A stretch of 42,251 nt of DNA from a virus. The stretch is taken from positions 1-42,251 of the IMG/VR virus record IMGVR_UViG_3300020438_000083, one strand, 5' to 3'. Positions 1-9,371 of the stretch are shown here, in pieces (positions within the stretch are counted from its first letter, which is position 1; the number at the start of each line of letters is the position of its first letter). Made by a program: the position numbers and the translations under genes. The notes beneath the pieces are model-generated. The model ran no database searches. It was not told the origin of the DNA and saw only the letters and a program-made list of their open reading frames with translations.

Positions 1-98
1 ATGGTGATGTAATCCTGGGAAATAAAGTAGGGACGATTAGTGTCCGTGGCAAGCCCCACCCAGTCTATGACACAGTCACAGTTGTTCCTAAAGACCAG
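1..98. repeat. Terminal overlap (same sequence as 42154-42251)
   Basis: Bases 1-98 match bases 42154-42251 with one difference, C at 77 versus T at 42230. Both copies lie in the same open frame, and the difference is a silent Val codon change (GTC/GTT). The simplest reading is an assembly overlap of a circular or circularly permuted genome of about 42,153 bp. A true short terminal repeat is possible but would lie inside a coding gene. Confidence 0.9.
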
Positions 99-2687
99 GG
101 CGGATCTGTTGAGTTTAGTAAAACTGTAGATATGGTTGTGCCTGAAATACAAGGTACAGGCAAAAAAGGCTCTATTACTATTGAAGATATCGCTCGTCAT
201 TTTCAAAACGAATCTGACAAGAATAATAGAACGGCTGCAAGAACAGAGACAAAAGGAAAACCAACAAACAAGGTAGATTATACGCCGGAGTTAGAGGAAA
301 GAGTTTACCAGGATATTCTTAAAGAAGTTTCTGACTTTTTCAAAGCTAAGCCTGAAAGTGCGTATTGGTATACGTTTGGTTCTCCAGAAGCTATGCGTAT
401 GCTTGAAAAAGCTATACCTGAGTTTTCAGATAGCAACTCACATCCTGACGCAGGTGCTCCTCTTAAAATGCTTTTCTGGGCTTTGATATCTCCTTTATCT
501 GGAGGACAAGACCCGGTAGCAAACGCAAAGAATGCTATTGACGTTATTAACTATTATATTAAGAACGGAACTATACCTTCGTTTAAATATGACCAGGAAG
601 GCACAAGTTTCTTCTTAGATCCTGAAAAAGTAAGAGAACGTGATCAGCAGATTGCTAATAACGAACTTAGCGACAAAGGCCAGCCTTACGATCCGCTTGC
701 CTGGACTGCTAGGGGTAAATCTACTCAGATGCCCTTAGAGGCCCTACAAAACGGTATAGACAAGTTCGGTAGCCTTGCTGAGTTTATGATATGGCTGACG
801 GAACCACACCCAGTACAGCAAGTTAGAGATGTTTATGAAAACCTTGGCTTTGGTACTTTAAAAAGAAAAGCAGACGGAAAAAGCTATTTAAAAATTACAA
901 ATCAAATGGCCGATGAGTATACTGATAACGGTTTAATGTATGGTGCTCAGGTTCTTGGTCCTAAATTTGGACCATTTATGTTGAACAATACAGGAAATGA
1001 GAGTAAAGTTACTAAAGATGAATGGTTTACTCGTGGCTGGAACCGTTTGGTTGGTCGTATGTTTGACGCAAAAGGTAAAAACCTTATGGCTCAACCAGCA
1101 GACGCCACAGAAAGAGCTGTTCAGGACCGTGTTATTGGCAGAGTTGCTAATGAATTAGGCTTAGAGCCTGCCCAGGTACAAGCGACCTGGTGGGCGTTCG
1201 AGCAAAACCTTTACACTCAAATGGGTGTGAAATCACCAACGAGGGACTACATCGATGGAGCAAAAGAAGCAATCAAAGTCGTTGCAGGAGAAATTGAAGC
1301 CGATGACGCAGAGCAACAAGGACGAGCTAGACTTAGCGAATTTGCAGCTTCGCAAGCAGATGGAGGCCAAACGCAGCCAATCCTCGCAGACGCCTCCCTC
1401 AAACCAACCGATCTTGGCGTCTTACCGTCAGTAGATCCAAACAAGCCAATCCAAAGCGTATCTCTTGAGCCTACAAAGGCGTCAATGCAAGAGGCACGTT
1501 CGGTTATTACAGAAATATCTAGCAAGAAACCTATCCGAGACATGGAGACTCTTACTCTCCTGGCCCGTGCGTTTAATACTGACATTGTGTATGCAGGCGA
1601 CCAGCAAACGATGAACCAGATATTTAATGACTATGGAATGGCAGAGCAGAACTATAGCAAGTTTAGATACAATGATAACTCTAACGCTTTCTTTGTTCCG
1701 CTTACTACCTTAGACCCTATTTACGATGATGACGGTACTGTCCGCTACAAAAGGGTTCACGGTAAGGCTGGCCTGTGTGTAGTTAAAACAGGTAAAGGAT
1801 ATAATCCTGAAGGCATGGTTAGATCAGCATTTCACGAAGTTGCTCATGCTATGACTTTATTAAATCCAGACGATGGAACAAATAAAATACCTCTTTCTTA
1901 TTATAATGAAAAGAATCCAATTAACAAAAGACAAAAGGGAGAGCATTATTTTAGTACCGCATTTATTGATAGCTTTTATAAAACTATTTCGTCTAGTAAT
2001 AAAAAGTTAGTTAAAAAGATTATTGACGAAGTTAAATCTGTTCAAGACCGCTCTGATTTTAACACTGACGTATTCCCGGAAGTACAGATGGACTACCGTG
2101 AAGGAAGTAGTGAGTTTGGAACGGTAGTCTCTGAAATACAAAGAAGAGAAAAACGTATAGACGAGATAGCCGCCAAGCTTCAAGAGCTGTCGAAGCAAGA
2201 AGATAGATACCTTCAAAAAGGCGACCGTGGTTTCATGGAAAGAGACCGGGCAGGAGATTTTGGACCAAGTGAGTTTGACTTTCTTTATAATAAAGAGAAT
2301 GCTCTTTGGGCTGAAACAAGACGTATGCAGTCTGGTGAAATACCTGAAAGCATTGTGACAAGGGAAGATAAGCTAAAAACAGTGTCGTTAGAGCGTCTTA
2401 AGAGAGCAGAAAAGTCTCACAAAGAACACATAAGAGGATATCTCTGGAATCTTCGTGAGATTATTGTCGATGCTACAATGATGGCTATTTCAAATCCTAA
2501 GCAAGCCCAGGAAGAAATACCTGAGTTTTATAAACTACTTCAACAGTATTTCAACGGCTCAGATGGTCCTCAATTCTTAGCGTTTATGCTGCCTGTTCTG
2601 ATGATGTTAAATATGGAAGACGAAGAGCGTGACATATTAATGCAAGGAGCATTAAGCCCACAAGGGCAAGGTATGTTGATGGCATGA
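1..2687 (+). CDS. Giant internal virion (ejection) protein, C-terminal part, with HExxH metallopeptidase-like motif
   Basis: This is the C-terminal part of the gene that begins at 39237. The frame is open from base 3 and joins that gene in phase across the contig ends, giving 1,867 residues in all. A zinc-metallopeptidase-type HEVAH motif is encoded at 1833-1847 (residues 1584-1588 of the joined protein) in the context SAFHEVAHAM. Helical, charged segments follow it. Very long proteins next to smaller virion proteins and just before terminase are typical DNA-ejection proteins of podoviruses, packaged in the head and passed into the host envelope. The protease role is inferred from one short motif. 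The stop overlaps the next start (ATGA). An in-frame ATG at 132 is internal, not the true start. Confidence 0.8.
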   Translation, partial: GDVILGNKVGTISVRGKPHPVYDTVTVVPKDQGGSVEFSKTVDMVVPEIQGTGKKGSITIEDIARHFQNESDKNNRTAARTETKGKPTNKVDYTPELEERVYQDILKEVSDFFKAKPESAYWYTFGSPEAMRMLEKAIPEFSDSNSHPDAGAPLKMLFWALISPLSGGQDPVANAKNAIDVINYYIKNGTIPSFKYDQEGTSFFLDPEKVRERDQQIANNELSDKGQPYDPLAWTARGKSTQMPLEALQNGIDKFGSLAEFMIWLTEPHPVQQVRDVYENLGFGTLKRKADGKSYLKITNQMADEYTDNGLMYGAQVLGPKFGPFMLNNTGNESKVTKDEWFTRGWNRLVGRMFDAKGKNLMAQPADATERAVQDRVIGRVANELGLEPAQVQATWWAFEQNLYTQMGVKSPTRDYIDGAKEAIKVVAGEIEADDAEQQGRARLSEFAASQADGGQTQPILADASLKPTDLGVLPSVDPNKPIQSVSLEPTKASMQEARSVITEISSKKPIRDMETLTLLARAFNTDIVYAGDQQTMNQIFNDYGMAEQNYSKFRYNDNSNAFFVPLTTLDPIYDDDGTVRYKRVHGKAGLCVVKTGKGYNPEGMVRSAFHEVAHAMTLLNPDDGTNKIPLSYYNEKNPINKRQKGEHYFSTAFIDSFYKTISSSNKKLVKKIIDEVKSVQDRSDFNTDVFPEVQMDYREGSSEFGTVVSEIQRREKRIDEIAAKLQELSKQEDRYLQKGDRGFMERDRAGDFGPSEFDFLYNKENALWAETRRMQSGEIPESIVTREDKLKTVSLERLKRAEKSHKEHIRGYLWNLREIIVDATMMAISNPKQAQEEIPEFYKLLQQYFNGSDGPQFLAFMLPVLMMLNMEDEERDILMQGALSPQGQGMLMA

Positions 2688-3172
2688 TAACTAAAAAGAA
2701 GTATCCGCAGAAAGCTCCCAAAAAGAATTACTTTGCCGAACTCGCTAAAACCGAGGAAGGCAGGGAGCTTAGGAAACAGTGGTCTAACAGGCCACGCAAG
2801 AATGCAGGCAGACCGGCTGGTGTTCCTCACGGGCATACACTTGAGTCGATCACTGCACAACGAGAGATAGCAAAAGCAGAAGCAAAGAAGGTGGTACAAT
2901 ATATGGAAGACAACGGCGAGAAGTTTGAAGACAAGTATGCAAAAGAAGCTATGGAATCTGCCGTAGAGATGATGCGTACTGAGGGCGGTACAAGAGACCG
3001 ACTTGCTGCGGCCAGACTTGTGCTAGACTTTACAAAGCAAAAGCCGGTCACAAAATCGGATGTAACCGTAGGAAAGGCAGAAGACTTTTTAGCAGGTCTG
3101 TTAGCCGAGGAAGAGCATAGTGACACAAAACAAACAATTGATGATGAAGGTACGGAGACGCCTCTACACTGA
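2684..3172 (+). CDS. Putative terminase small subunit
   Basis: This 162-residue protein has a basic N-terminus (MITKKKYPQKAPKK), an AT-hook-like RKNAGRPAGVPHG stretch near residues 38-50, and helical, charged middle and C-terminal parts. The start shares ATGA with the stop of the ejection gene, and the end overlaps the large terminase by 53 bases. A short basic gene translationally coupled to the large terminase is usually the small subunit, which recognises phage DNA for packaging. No family-specific motif is visible, so the call rests mainly on position, size and basic DNA-binding-like features. Confidence 0.55.
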   Translation: MITKKKYPQKAPKKNYFAELAKTEEGRELRKQWSNRPRKNAGRPAGVPHGHTLESITAQREIAKAEAKKVVQYMEDNGEKFEDKYAKEAMESAVEMMRTEGGTRDRLAAARLVLDFTKQKPVTKSDVTVGKAEDFLAGLLAEEEHSDTKQTIDDEGTETPLH

Positions 3173-4700
3173 CTTTTCGTACTATTCAAAAGCGGCTCTC
3201 AAGATCCGCACAAAGAAAGGTGAAATTAAACCACTTGATCTAAACCCGGCACAAGAGATTTTAGATAAAGCTGTTACAGCACAATTAAAGTCTGAGGGTA
3301 AAATACGAATAATAATACTAAAGGCCCGACAGCAGGGATTAAGCACCTACACTGGCGGCTACTTATACTTTTCAGTAAGTCAGCAGAAAGCACGAAAGGC
3401 AATGGTTATAACTCACCATGCCGACTCCACTCGTGCTCTTTTTGATATGACAAAGCGATATCATGAGCACTGCCCAGAAATACTAAAACCACACACTAAA
3501 TATAGCTCAAGGAGAGAACTTAGTTTTGATGTACTTGATAGCTCTTTTGTTGTCGGAACAGCAGGATCAGAAGCAGTTGGCCGAGGAGAGACGCTTACGC
3601 ACGTCCACGCATCGGAGCTTGCCTTCTGGCCTAAGTCCTCCGCTCAAGACTTGTGGAACGGACTTGCCCAAGCAGTCCCGAACGAGCAAGGCACGGCGGT
3701 TTTTATCGAAAGTACTGCCAATGGTGTTAGTGGTGTCTATTACGACCTCTGGCGAGGGGCCGTTGAGGGTAAGAATGGTTTCGTGCCTGTCTTTATCCCC
3801 TGGTTCACCGACCCTACTTATAGAGAAAAAGTCCCGGAAGGTTTTGAAAGAACCCCAGACGAAGAGGCCCTTGCGGAATTATATAGTTTAGACAACGAGC
3901 AGCTAATGTTTCGCCGAAGAAAAGTTGCTCAAAATGGACTAGACTTATTTAAACAGGAATACCCATCGGAACCTGAGGAAGCGTTTTTAACAACAGGCCG
4001 ACCAGTGTTTAATCTTGAGTTACTGTCTGATGCTATGAAGCAGACTAGAGATGTTGAAGAAAGGCTTGCATTAGAACAGGGAGAGTTTGCTAAACATAAC
4101 AGAGGCGAGCTTACTCTTTATCGTAAGCACGATCCAGGCGGTAGCTATGTTATCGGTGCAGACGTTGCAATGGGTGTTAACCAGGGTGACTACAGTGTTG
4201 CCCAGGTGCTCGATAGTAAAAAAAGACAAGTAGCAACCTGGAGAGGTAGAGTGCATCCAGATTACTTTGCAGAAGTTCTCCAGGCGTTAGGATTTTTCTA
4301 CAACGAAGCTTTAATAATTGTAGAGAACAACAGTCACGGTATTTTAACCTGTACCAGACTAGGAAAGGATTACGCTTATCCTAACTTTTATACAGAAGTA
4401 GTAATTGATAAGATTACTGACAAAGAAACGGTGAAATTAGGCTTCACAACCACCGCTAAAACTAAACCGCTTGTTATTGACCAGCTTAGGGCTACTGTCC
4501 GAGATGGTGAGATCGAGCTTAACGACAAGGTGACAGTTCGAGAAATGCAAACATATATAGTAACCGACAGCGGAGCTATGGAAGCAGAACACGGCTGCCA
4601 CGATGACTGCGTCATGTCTTTAGCATTGGCAAACCACGTCCACGAGGGCGTATGGGAGCCTATTGAATCAACCGATGAATACTATCAGGAAATGGTGTAA
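3120..4700 (+). CDS. terL: Terminase large subunit (packaging ATPase and nuclease)
   Basis: The large terminase drives DNA into the prohead with an N-terminal ATPase and cuts concatemers with a C-terminal RNase H-like nuclease. Visible motifs are a variant Walker A, KARQQGLST (residues 68-76); a Walker B region, LTHVHASELAFW, with catalytic Glu near 166; and a coupling motif, ESTANG (197-202). Nuclease acidic residues follow in VIGADVAMG (Asp about 348), IIVENNSHG (Glu about 402) and HDDCVMSLALANH near residue 500. The chosen start is GTG at 3120 because GAGGAAG lies just upstream. The ATG at 3141 has no ribosome site. At 526 residues it is a normal length. Its stop overlaps the portal start by one base (TAATG). 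Confidence 0.93.
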   Translation: MTQNKQLMMKVRRRLYTDFSYYSKAALKIRTKKGEIKPLDLNPAQEILDKAVTAQLKSEGKIRIIILKARQQGLSTYTGGYLYFSVSQQKARKAMVITHHADSTRALFDMTKRYHEHCPEILKPHTKYSSRRELSFDVLDSSFVVGTAGSEAVGRGETLTHVHASELAFWPKSSAQDLWNGLAQAVPNEQGTAVFIESTANGVSGVYYDLWRGAVEGKNGFVPVFIPWFTDPTYREKVPEGFERTPDEEALAELYSLDNEQLMFRRRKVAQNGLDLFKQEYPSEPEEAFLTTGRPVFNLELLSDAMKQTRDVEERLALEQGEFAKHNRGELTLYRKHDPGGSYVIGADVAMGVNQGDYSVAQVLDSKKRQVATWRGRVHPDYFAEVLQALGFFYNEALIIVENNSHGILTCTRLGKDYAYPNFYTEVVIDKITDKETVKLGFTTTAKTKPLVIDQLRATVRDGEIELNDKVTVREMQTYIVTDSGAMEAEHGCHDDCVMSLALANHVHEGVWEPIESTDEYYQEMV

Positions 4701-6736
4701 TGGCTAAAACCAAAGACTATAAACAACTATCAGATGCTGAGATTGTTGTACTCGTAGATAATAATATTAAGCGTTCTGTTGGCTACTACGATAGCGAGAT
4801 TAGTGCAGAGCGTCAGAAAGTTATTGAATACTACAACGGATCTAAACCTAAAGCTCCAGAAGGCAAAAGCAAGTATGTCTCTATGGATGTGTACGATGCA
4901 GTAGAGTCTATGAAGGCTGCCCTGCTTGAAACTTTTTCTGCTGGAAGCCAGGTATGTAAGTTTGCCCCTCAAGGCCCAGACGATGTTGAAAAAGCCGAGA
5001 TATGCACGACTTACACAGATTACGTTTGTTTTAGGCAAAACGATTTAATGGGCGTTATGAACAGCGTTATACATGATGGTCTTACATCAAGAGTTGGGAT
5101 TGCAAAAGTTTATTGGGATACAAAAGAAGAGAAAGAAGAACAAGAGTTTACAGATCTAACAAATGACGAGCTTGATATGCTTCTATCCCAGGAAGATCTT
5201 GAGCTAGAAGACGTTGAAACAGATGAGTATGGCTTAAGCAGTGGTATTGTTTGTTCTTATATAGACCGCAGCCAGGTGGCTATTGAGCCTGTTGCCCCGG
5301 AAGAGTTTCTTATAGAGTCTCAAGCTAAGTCTTTAGATTTAGATAGTATTAATTTCTGTGCTCATAGATCTGTTAAAAGCGTTTCTGAGCTGCGTGAAAT
5401 GGGCTTTAAAGATAGCGTGATTGATGAAATCGGAGACCATGAAGATATTGAGCAGTCTTCTTCGCCTGAAGTATTAGCCAGGCATGAAAACGCAGGAGCG
5501 TCTCGTGGGTTTGATGCGAGCGGATACCAGGATCAAGTTAGAAAAGTAATGGTATACGAAGCATACATGAATCTTGATAAAGAAGGAGACGGCGTAGCTT
5601 ATTTATATAGAATACTTAAAGCTGGTAACGCTATCTTATCTTGTGACAAAGTTGATAGAATCCCGTTTGTTTCGTTTGCTCCTATACCGATTGCTCACGC
5701 TTTTTATGGTAGTAACTTTGCTGAAAAGGTTATTGCAACACAGAATGCACGGACAGTATTAACTCGGTCTATCCTGGATCATGCTTCAGTTACAAACGCA
5801 CCTAGATATATGGTAACTAAGGGCGGTTTAACTAATCCAAAAGAACTTATTGATAGTAGAGTCGGCGGCCTGGTAAATGTAACACGGCCCGATGCTATAG
5901 TTCCGATGCCGCAAGCACCGCTAAACCCCTTCGTCTTTCAGACTATAAAAATGCTAGACGAAGACAAGGAAGACAACACCGGCGTAAGTAGATTATCTCA
6001 AGGAACTAACAAAGATGCTGTTAGCAAGCAAAATTCCGCAGCTATGATTGAGCAGCTTGCTACCATGTCTCAGCAGCGTCAAAAGATTATTGCTAGACAT
6101 TTTGCTAATCAATTTATGAAACCTCTGTTTAATGAGGTTTATTTACTATGTGCTGAAAACGAAGATTACGATAAAGTTGTCCAGGTGGCAGGTAACTTTG
6201 TTGAAATTAACCCGTCTGAACTTGCTGAGAAAAGAGACATTATGGTCGAGCTAAGGCTTGGCTATGGTGAGCAGGAGCGTGACGCACAGAAGTTTATTTC
6301 GTTGCATCAAATGTTTTCTCAAGATCCTGCCCTGGCTCCGATGTACCAGGCACAGAACGCTTATGCATTAATGAAAGATGCACTAAAACACCAGGGCATA
6401 TTAAATGTCGAAGAGTATTTGACTCCTCCAGATCAATTACCGCCTCCACAGCCTGATCCTGCTGCCGAAATGCAAATGCAGATGGCACAGAAACAACTAG
6501 AGTTAAGCGAGCGTCAGACAAGCGTTGCAGAGCAGAAAGCACAGCTTGAGGCTCAGATTGCTCAAGATAAGCTGCGTTTACAGATGCTTCAGTATCAAGA
6601 CGATTCAGCACTTAAAGCGGACCAGCAAGACCTCAAAGAACAAGCTCAAGATCATAAAGAGTATGTAGATACAGAAGAGCTTAAGATTGCTAGAACTGCT
6701 GATGATGTTAGAGCTATCGCAAGTCCTACAGGATAA
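4700..6736 (+). CDS. Portal protein (head-tail connector)
   Basis: This 678-residue protein sits directly between terminase and scaffold, the usual portal position. Its N-terminus (KRSVGYYDSEI...RQKVIEYYNG) and body resemble the long portals of the P22-type family. The last part, about residues 575-660, is Gln/Glu-rich and strongly coiled-coil (MQMQMAQKQLELSERQ), similar in style to the C-terminal barrel helices of P22-like portals. Twelve copies would form the DNA channel and the docking site for terminase and tail adaptor. The start overlaps the terminase stop. Assignment rests on position, size and recognisable family style. Confidence 0.88.
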   Translation: MAKTKDYKQLSDAEIVVLVDNNIKRSVGYYDSEISAERQKVIEYYNGSKPKAPEGKSKYVSMDVYDAVESMKAALLETFSAGSQVCKFAPQGPDDVEKAEICTTYTDYVCFRQNDLMGVMNSVIHDGLTSRVGIAKVYWDTKEEKEEQEFTDLTNDELDMLLSQEDLELEDVETDEYGLSSGIVCSYIDRSQVAIEPVAPEEFLIESQAKSLDLDSINFCAHRSVKSVSELREMGFKDSVIDEIGDHEDIEQSSSPEVLARHENAGASRGFDASGYQDQVRKVMVYEAYMNLDKEGDGVAYLYRILKAGNAILSCDKVDRIPFVSFAPIPIAHAFYGSNFAEKVIATQNARTVLTRSILDHASVTNAPRYMVTKGGLTNPKELIDSRVGGLVNVTRPDAIVPMPQAPLNPFVFQTIKMLDEDKEDNTGVSRLSQGTNKDAVSKQNSAAMIEQLATMSQQRQKIIARHFANQFMKPLFNEVYLLCAENEDYDKVVQVAGNFVEINPSELAEKRDIMVELRLGYGEQERDAQKFISLHQMFSQDPALAPMYQAQNAYALMKDALKHQGILNVEEYLTPPDQLPPPQPDPAAEMQMQMAQKQLELSERQTSVAEQKAQLEAQIAQDKLRLQMLQYQDDSALKADQQDLKEQAQDHKEYVDTEELKIARTADDVRAIASPTG

Positions 6737-6741
6737 TTATT

Positions 6742-7014
6742 ATGAAGATAACCGATGTTCCTATGGTCAGAGTTACCTGGCAAGATGCCCAAGACAGTGA
6801 TGGCTGCTGGACAGACATAAAGGATATTGTTGGACATGAGCTGGCCACCTGCCAGGATGTTGGGTGGATGGTTTATAAAGATGACATAAAGGTCGTAATA
6901 ATGCGATCTAGGATTGTCGAGAAAGACCAGGAGTTAAAGGAAGGCGGTGGACACACTGCTATTCCTGCTTCCTGGATTATTAACATAGAACATTTAGCAC
7001 CTGTTCTACTTTAA
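6742..7014 (+). CDS. Small conserved-type phage protein, unknown function
   Basis: The product is 90 residues with a beta-rich look (VRVTWQDAQD, GWMVYKDDIKVVIM). The C-terminal half contains IPASWIINIEHL. It has no signal peptide or membrane segment. It lies six bases after the portal stop, in the head operon before the scaffold. Small soluble proteins at this place may be assembly factors, but nothing in the sequence shows a function. Confidence 0.7.
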   Translation: MKITDVPMVRVTWQDAQDSDGCWTDIKDIVGHELATCQDVGWMVYKDDIKVVIMRSRIVEKDQELKEGGGHTAIPASWIINIEHLAPVLL

Positions 7015-7032
7015 GATAAATCGGAGAGATGT

Positions 7033-7311
7033 ATGAACGAGCAAGAACTAATTCGCTTAGGCGATGATTCAGAGAGTCTACTTAAAAGCGACTCATTTAA
7101 CACAGTAATTAACACGTTAGTTGACGGAGCATTTCAGGCATTTGTTAATTCAAAGCCAGACGAATCTGAAAACCGTGAGCGTTGCTATACCCACTATCGA
7201 GCCTGTGTAGATATCTTAAATACACTACGCCATCATGTATCGGTGCGTGATGAGATAAATACAAAGCTTGAAGAAGAAAACAATACTGGTAACAACAACC
7301 AAGAGGACTAA
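7033..7311 (+). CDS. Small acidic helical protein, unknown function
   Basis: The product is 92 residues, mostly helical and acidic, with an Asn/Glu-rich tail (EEENNTGNNNQED). CGGAGAG lies upstream of the ATG, giving a good ribosome site. It is placed between portal and scaffold and spaced six bases from the scaffold gene. I do not recognise the family. Its size and position would suit a head-assembly helper, but that is only context. Confidence 0.7.
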   Translation: MNEQELIRLGDDSESLLKSDSFNTVINTLVDGAFQAFVNSKPDESENRERCYTHYRACVDILNTLRHHVSVRDEINTKLEEENNTGNNNQED

Positions 7312-7317
7312 AGCACC

Positions 7318-8346
7318 ATGAACGATAACGTGCCTACTCAAGAAAGAACCGCACTCACAATTGACGATGCGGCTGATGCCCTACTAAGTAGATGGTCTGA
7401 CGATGAAAATCCATCAGACGTTACTGACGAGGCGACAGTTGAAGATTCAGGAGAAACTGAGACATCTGACAATCAACTGGAAAATAGCGAAGACGATACT
7501 GAGGTATCGACCAATGAAGATGATGAAGACCTTGAAGAAGAGGACTCAAGCGAAGACGAAGGTGAAGAAACTGAAGAAGAAGTCGAAGAGCAAGAAGTAT
7601 TAGAGCTTTCCGATGACACTGAAGTTGACATCGTTGTTAACGGTGAGACTCAGCAAGCATCTATCAAGAATCTGAAAAGGTTATACGGACAGGAAGCATC
7701 GCTAACTCGTAAGTCTCAGGAACTCGCTACCCAGCGAAAACAAGCCGAAGAAGCAATTGGCAGGTCCAATGTCGTACTCCAGAAGATGCTGGAAAAAGCA
7801 CAAGAAAAGTATAAGCCTTATGAAGATGTAGATATGCTCGTTGCGAGTAAAACTATGTCTGATGAAGACTTTGCTTTATTGCGTAAAGAAGCTTCGCAGG
7901 CAGAAAGCGAACTTAAATTCCTTAGAGAGGAAGCAAATCAATTTTACGGAGAAATACAAGCCGAGCAGCAAAAGGCTATGCAAGAATCCGCAAAAGAATG
8001 TGTTGCTGTACTCCAGGAAAAGGTCCCGGAATGGAATAACAAGATGTATGACGACATCCGAGCGTATGCCGTATCAATCGGTTTACCTGAAGAAGGCGTT
8101 AATCAGATTGTAGATCCTAATGTCATTATGACAATTAACAAAGCCAGGCTCTATGACCAAGGAAAAAAGGTTGCTACTGTGAAGCGTAAGAAGGCAACAA
8201 AAGTTATCAAATCTAAAAAGGCTCCTCTTACTTCTAAGTCTGTAAAGGCTAAGAAACAAGAGCAAGCTCAAAAAGCTTTGAGAACTTCTGCTGGTAATGA
8301 CTTTGATGACATAGCTGATGTGATTCTAGGCCGCTGGGAACAGTAA
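7318..8346 (+). CDS. Capsid scaffolding protein
   Basis: This 342-residue protein has an extremely acidic first third (runs such as DDEDLEEEDSSEDEGEE), a central coiled coil (about residues 120-230) and a very basic C-terminal third (KRKKATKVIKSKKAPL). It lies directly before the major capsid gene. Acidic, coiled-coil proteins with a basic capsid-binding end in this position are phage scaffolds, which template prohead assembly and then leave. The last residues (DDIADVILGRWEQ) echo the N-terminal IDDAADALLSRWSD, an internal repeat that could be a binding tag at both ends. Confidence 0.87.
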   Translation: MNDNVPTQERTALTIDDAADALLSRWSDDENPSDVTDEATVEDSGETETSDNQLENSEDDTEVSTNEDDEDLEEEDSSEDEGEETEEEVEEQEVLELSDDTEVDIVVNGETQQASIKNLKRLYGQEASLTRKSQELATQRKQAEEAIGRSNVVLQKMLEKAQEKYKPYEDVDMLVASKTMSDEDFALLRKEASQAESELKFLREEANQFYGEIQAEQQKAMQESAKECVAVLQEKVPEWNNKMYDDIRAYAVSIGLPEEGVNQIVDPNVIMTINKARLYDQGKKVATVKRKKATKVIKSKKAPLTSKSVKAKKQEQAQKALRTSAGNDFDDIADVILGRWEQ

Positions 8347-8374
8347 CCATTTAACTTAAAAGGAACCATTAATT

Positions 8375-9283
8375 ATGGCCGCATATACTACCTATGACCA
8401 GATCGGTAAAGCCGAATCGGTCGAAGATATCATTTACGATATCAGTCCTACGGACACACCTTTCTTGTCTCTTGTTAAGAACGAGAAAGTTAACGCACGA
8501 AAGTTTCAGTGGATTGAAGATGCACTTGCTGCTGCAAATGCTGATAACAAGGCTGCTGAGGGTGCATCTGCAAGTGACGCAACATTAACTACACCAACGG
8601 TTCGTGAGAACTCTTGTCAGATCCTGACCAAGACTATCAACATCGCTGGTACTGCTGATGCTGTTAAGACTTATGGTCGTGCAAAAGAGACTGCCTACCA
8701 GTTAGGTAAAGCTCTTAAAGAAATTAAGCGTGACTATGAACAGGCAATGGTTGGCGTTGATAACGCTACTGTTGATGCTGCTGATGGCAACGCACAGGCT
8801 GGTACTGTTCGTGAGATGGATTCTATTTCACAAATGATTAGTACATCTGTTGATGCCGGTGGTGCTGCTACTGACGCTTTGTCTGAACCTAAGCTGTTAG
8901 ATTTAGGAGCTACTTGCTATGACAACGGTTCTGATCCTACGATATTTATGATCAAACCGGCTGACTCAAGAATTGTTGCTGGCTTTTCAGCAGCTTCTGG
9001 TCGTAACCGTGAGATTCAGCAAGCAACAAAACTTGTCAATGCTATTGACTTGTATGTGTCACCGTTCGGTGAGTATCGTGTAGTCTTGAACCGTCAAATG
9101 ACGACTCTTGGCACTCACGCTTACTTAATCGATCCGTCTATGTTCCGTACTTGTACCTTACGTCCTTTCTCTCGCACTTTGCTTGCGAAGACTGGCGATA
9201 ACGACCGTCACTTTGTAGTCGGTGAGGTATCAGTCAAGCATAACAACTACGGCGACTCAGGCATGATCACTGGCCTAAGCTAA
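8375..9283 (+). CDS. Major capsid protein, SU10/DUF5309-like
   Basis: This 302-residue protein starts MAAYTTYDQIGKAESVEDII and continues DISPTDTPFLSLV, the characteristic opening of the SU10-type (DUF5309) major capsid family with the HK97 fold. It follows the scaffold gene, has a strong ribosome site (AAAAGGAACC), and is followed by the strongest terminator in the window, as expected for the most abundant virion protein. This family is not the T7 capsid family, although the replication genes are T7-like. No maturation protease is seen nearby. Confidence 0.92.
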   Translation: MAAYTTYDQIGKAESVEDIIYDISPTDTPFLSLVKNEKVNARKFQWIEDALAAANADNKAAEGASASDATLTTPTVRENSCQILTKTINIAGTADAVKTYGRAKETAYQLGKALKEIKRDYEQAMVGVDNATVDAADGNAQAGTVREMDSISQMISTSVDAGGAATDALSEPKLLDLGATCYDNGSDPTIFMIKPADSRIVAGFSAASGRNREIQQATKLVNAIDLYVSPFGEYRVVLNRQMTTLGTHAYLIDPSMFRTCTLRPFSRTLLAKTGDNDRHFVVGEVSVKHNNYGDSGMITGLS

Positions 9284-9296
9284 GTTGAACTGTATT

Positions 9297-9351
9297 GCAG
9301 GGGGACTAACAGAGGTTCCGCTCTCCTTCCTCTGCCCCCTGCTCTACTTTT
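9297..9351 (+). terminator. Strong hairpin terminator after the capsid gene
   Basis: GCAGGGGG (9297-9304) pairs with CCCCCTGC (9335-9342). Inside this, CAGAGG (9310-9315) pairs with CCTCTG (9329-9334). TCTACTTTT follows. The arrangement resembles the terminator placed after the capsid gene of T7, which limits read-through into tail genes. Confidence 0.85.
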
Positions 9352-9371
9352 AAATAAATAGGAAGCACATC

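Noticed and set aside
1-98. T7-like direct terminal repeats
   Set aside because: The repeat is inside a coding frame that continues across it and has one mismatch; assembly overlap of a circular or permuted genome explains it better.
3141-4700. Terminase start at ATG 3141
   Set aside because: It has no ribosome site; GTG 3120 has GAGGAAG at good spacing.
6950-6975. Minus-strand resemblance to the 14-base promoter motif (GGTGGACACA)
   Set aside because: It matches only part of the motif, lies inside a gene and points against all genes.
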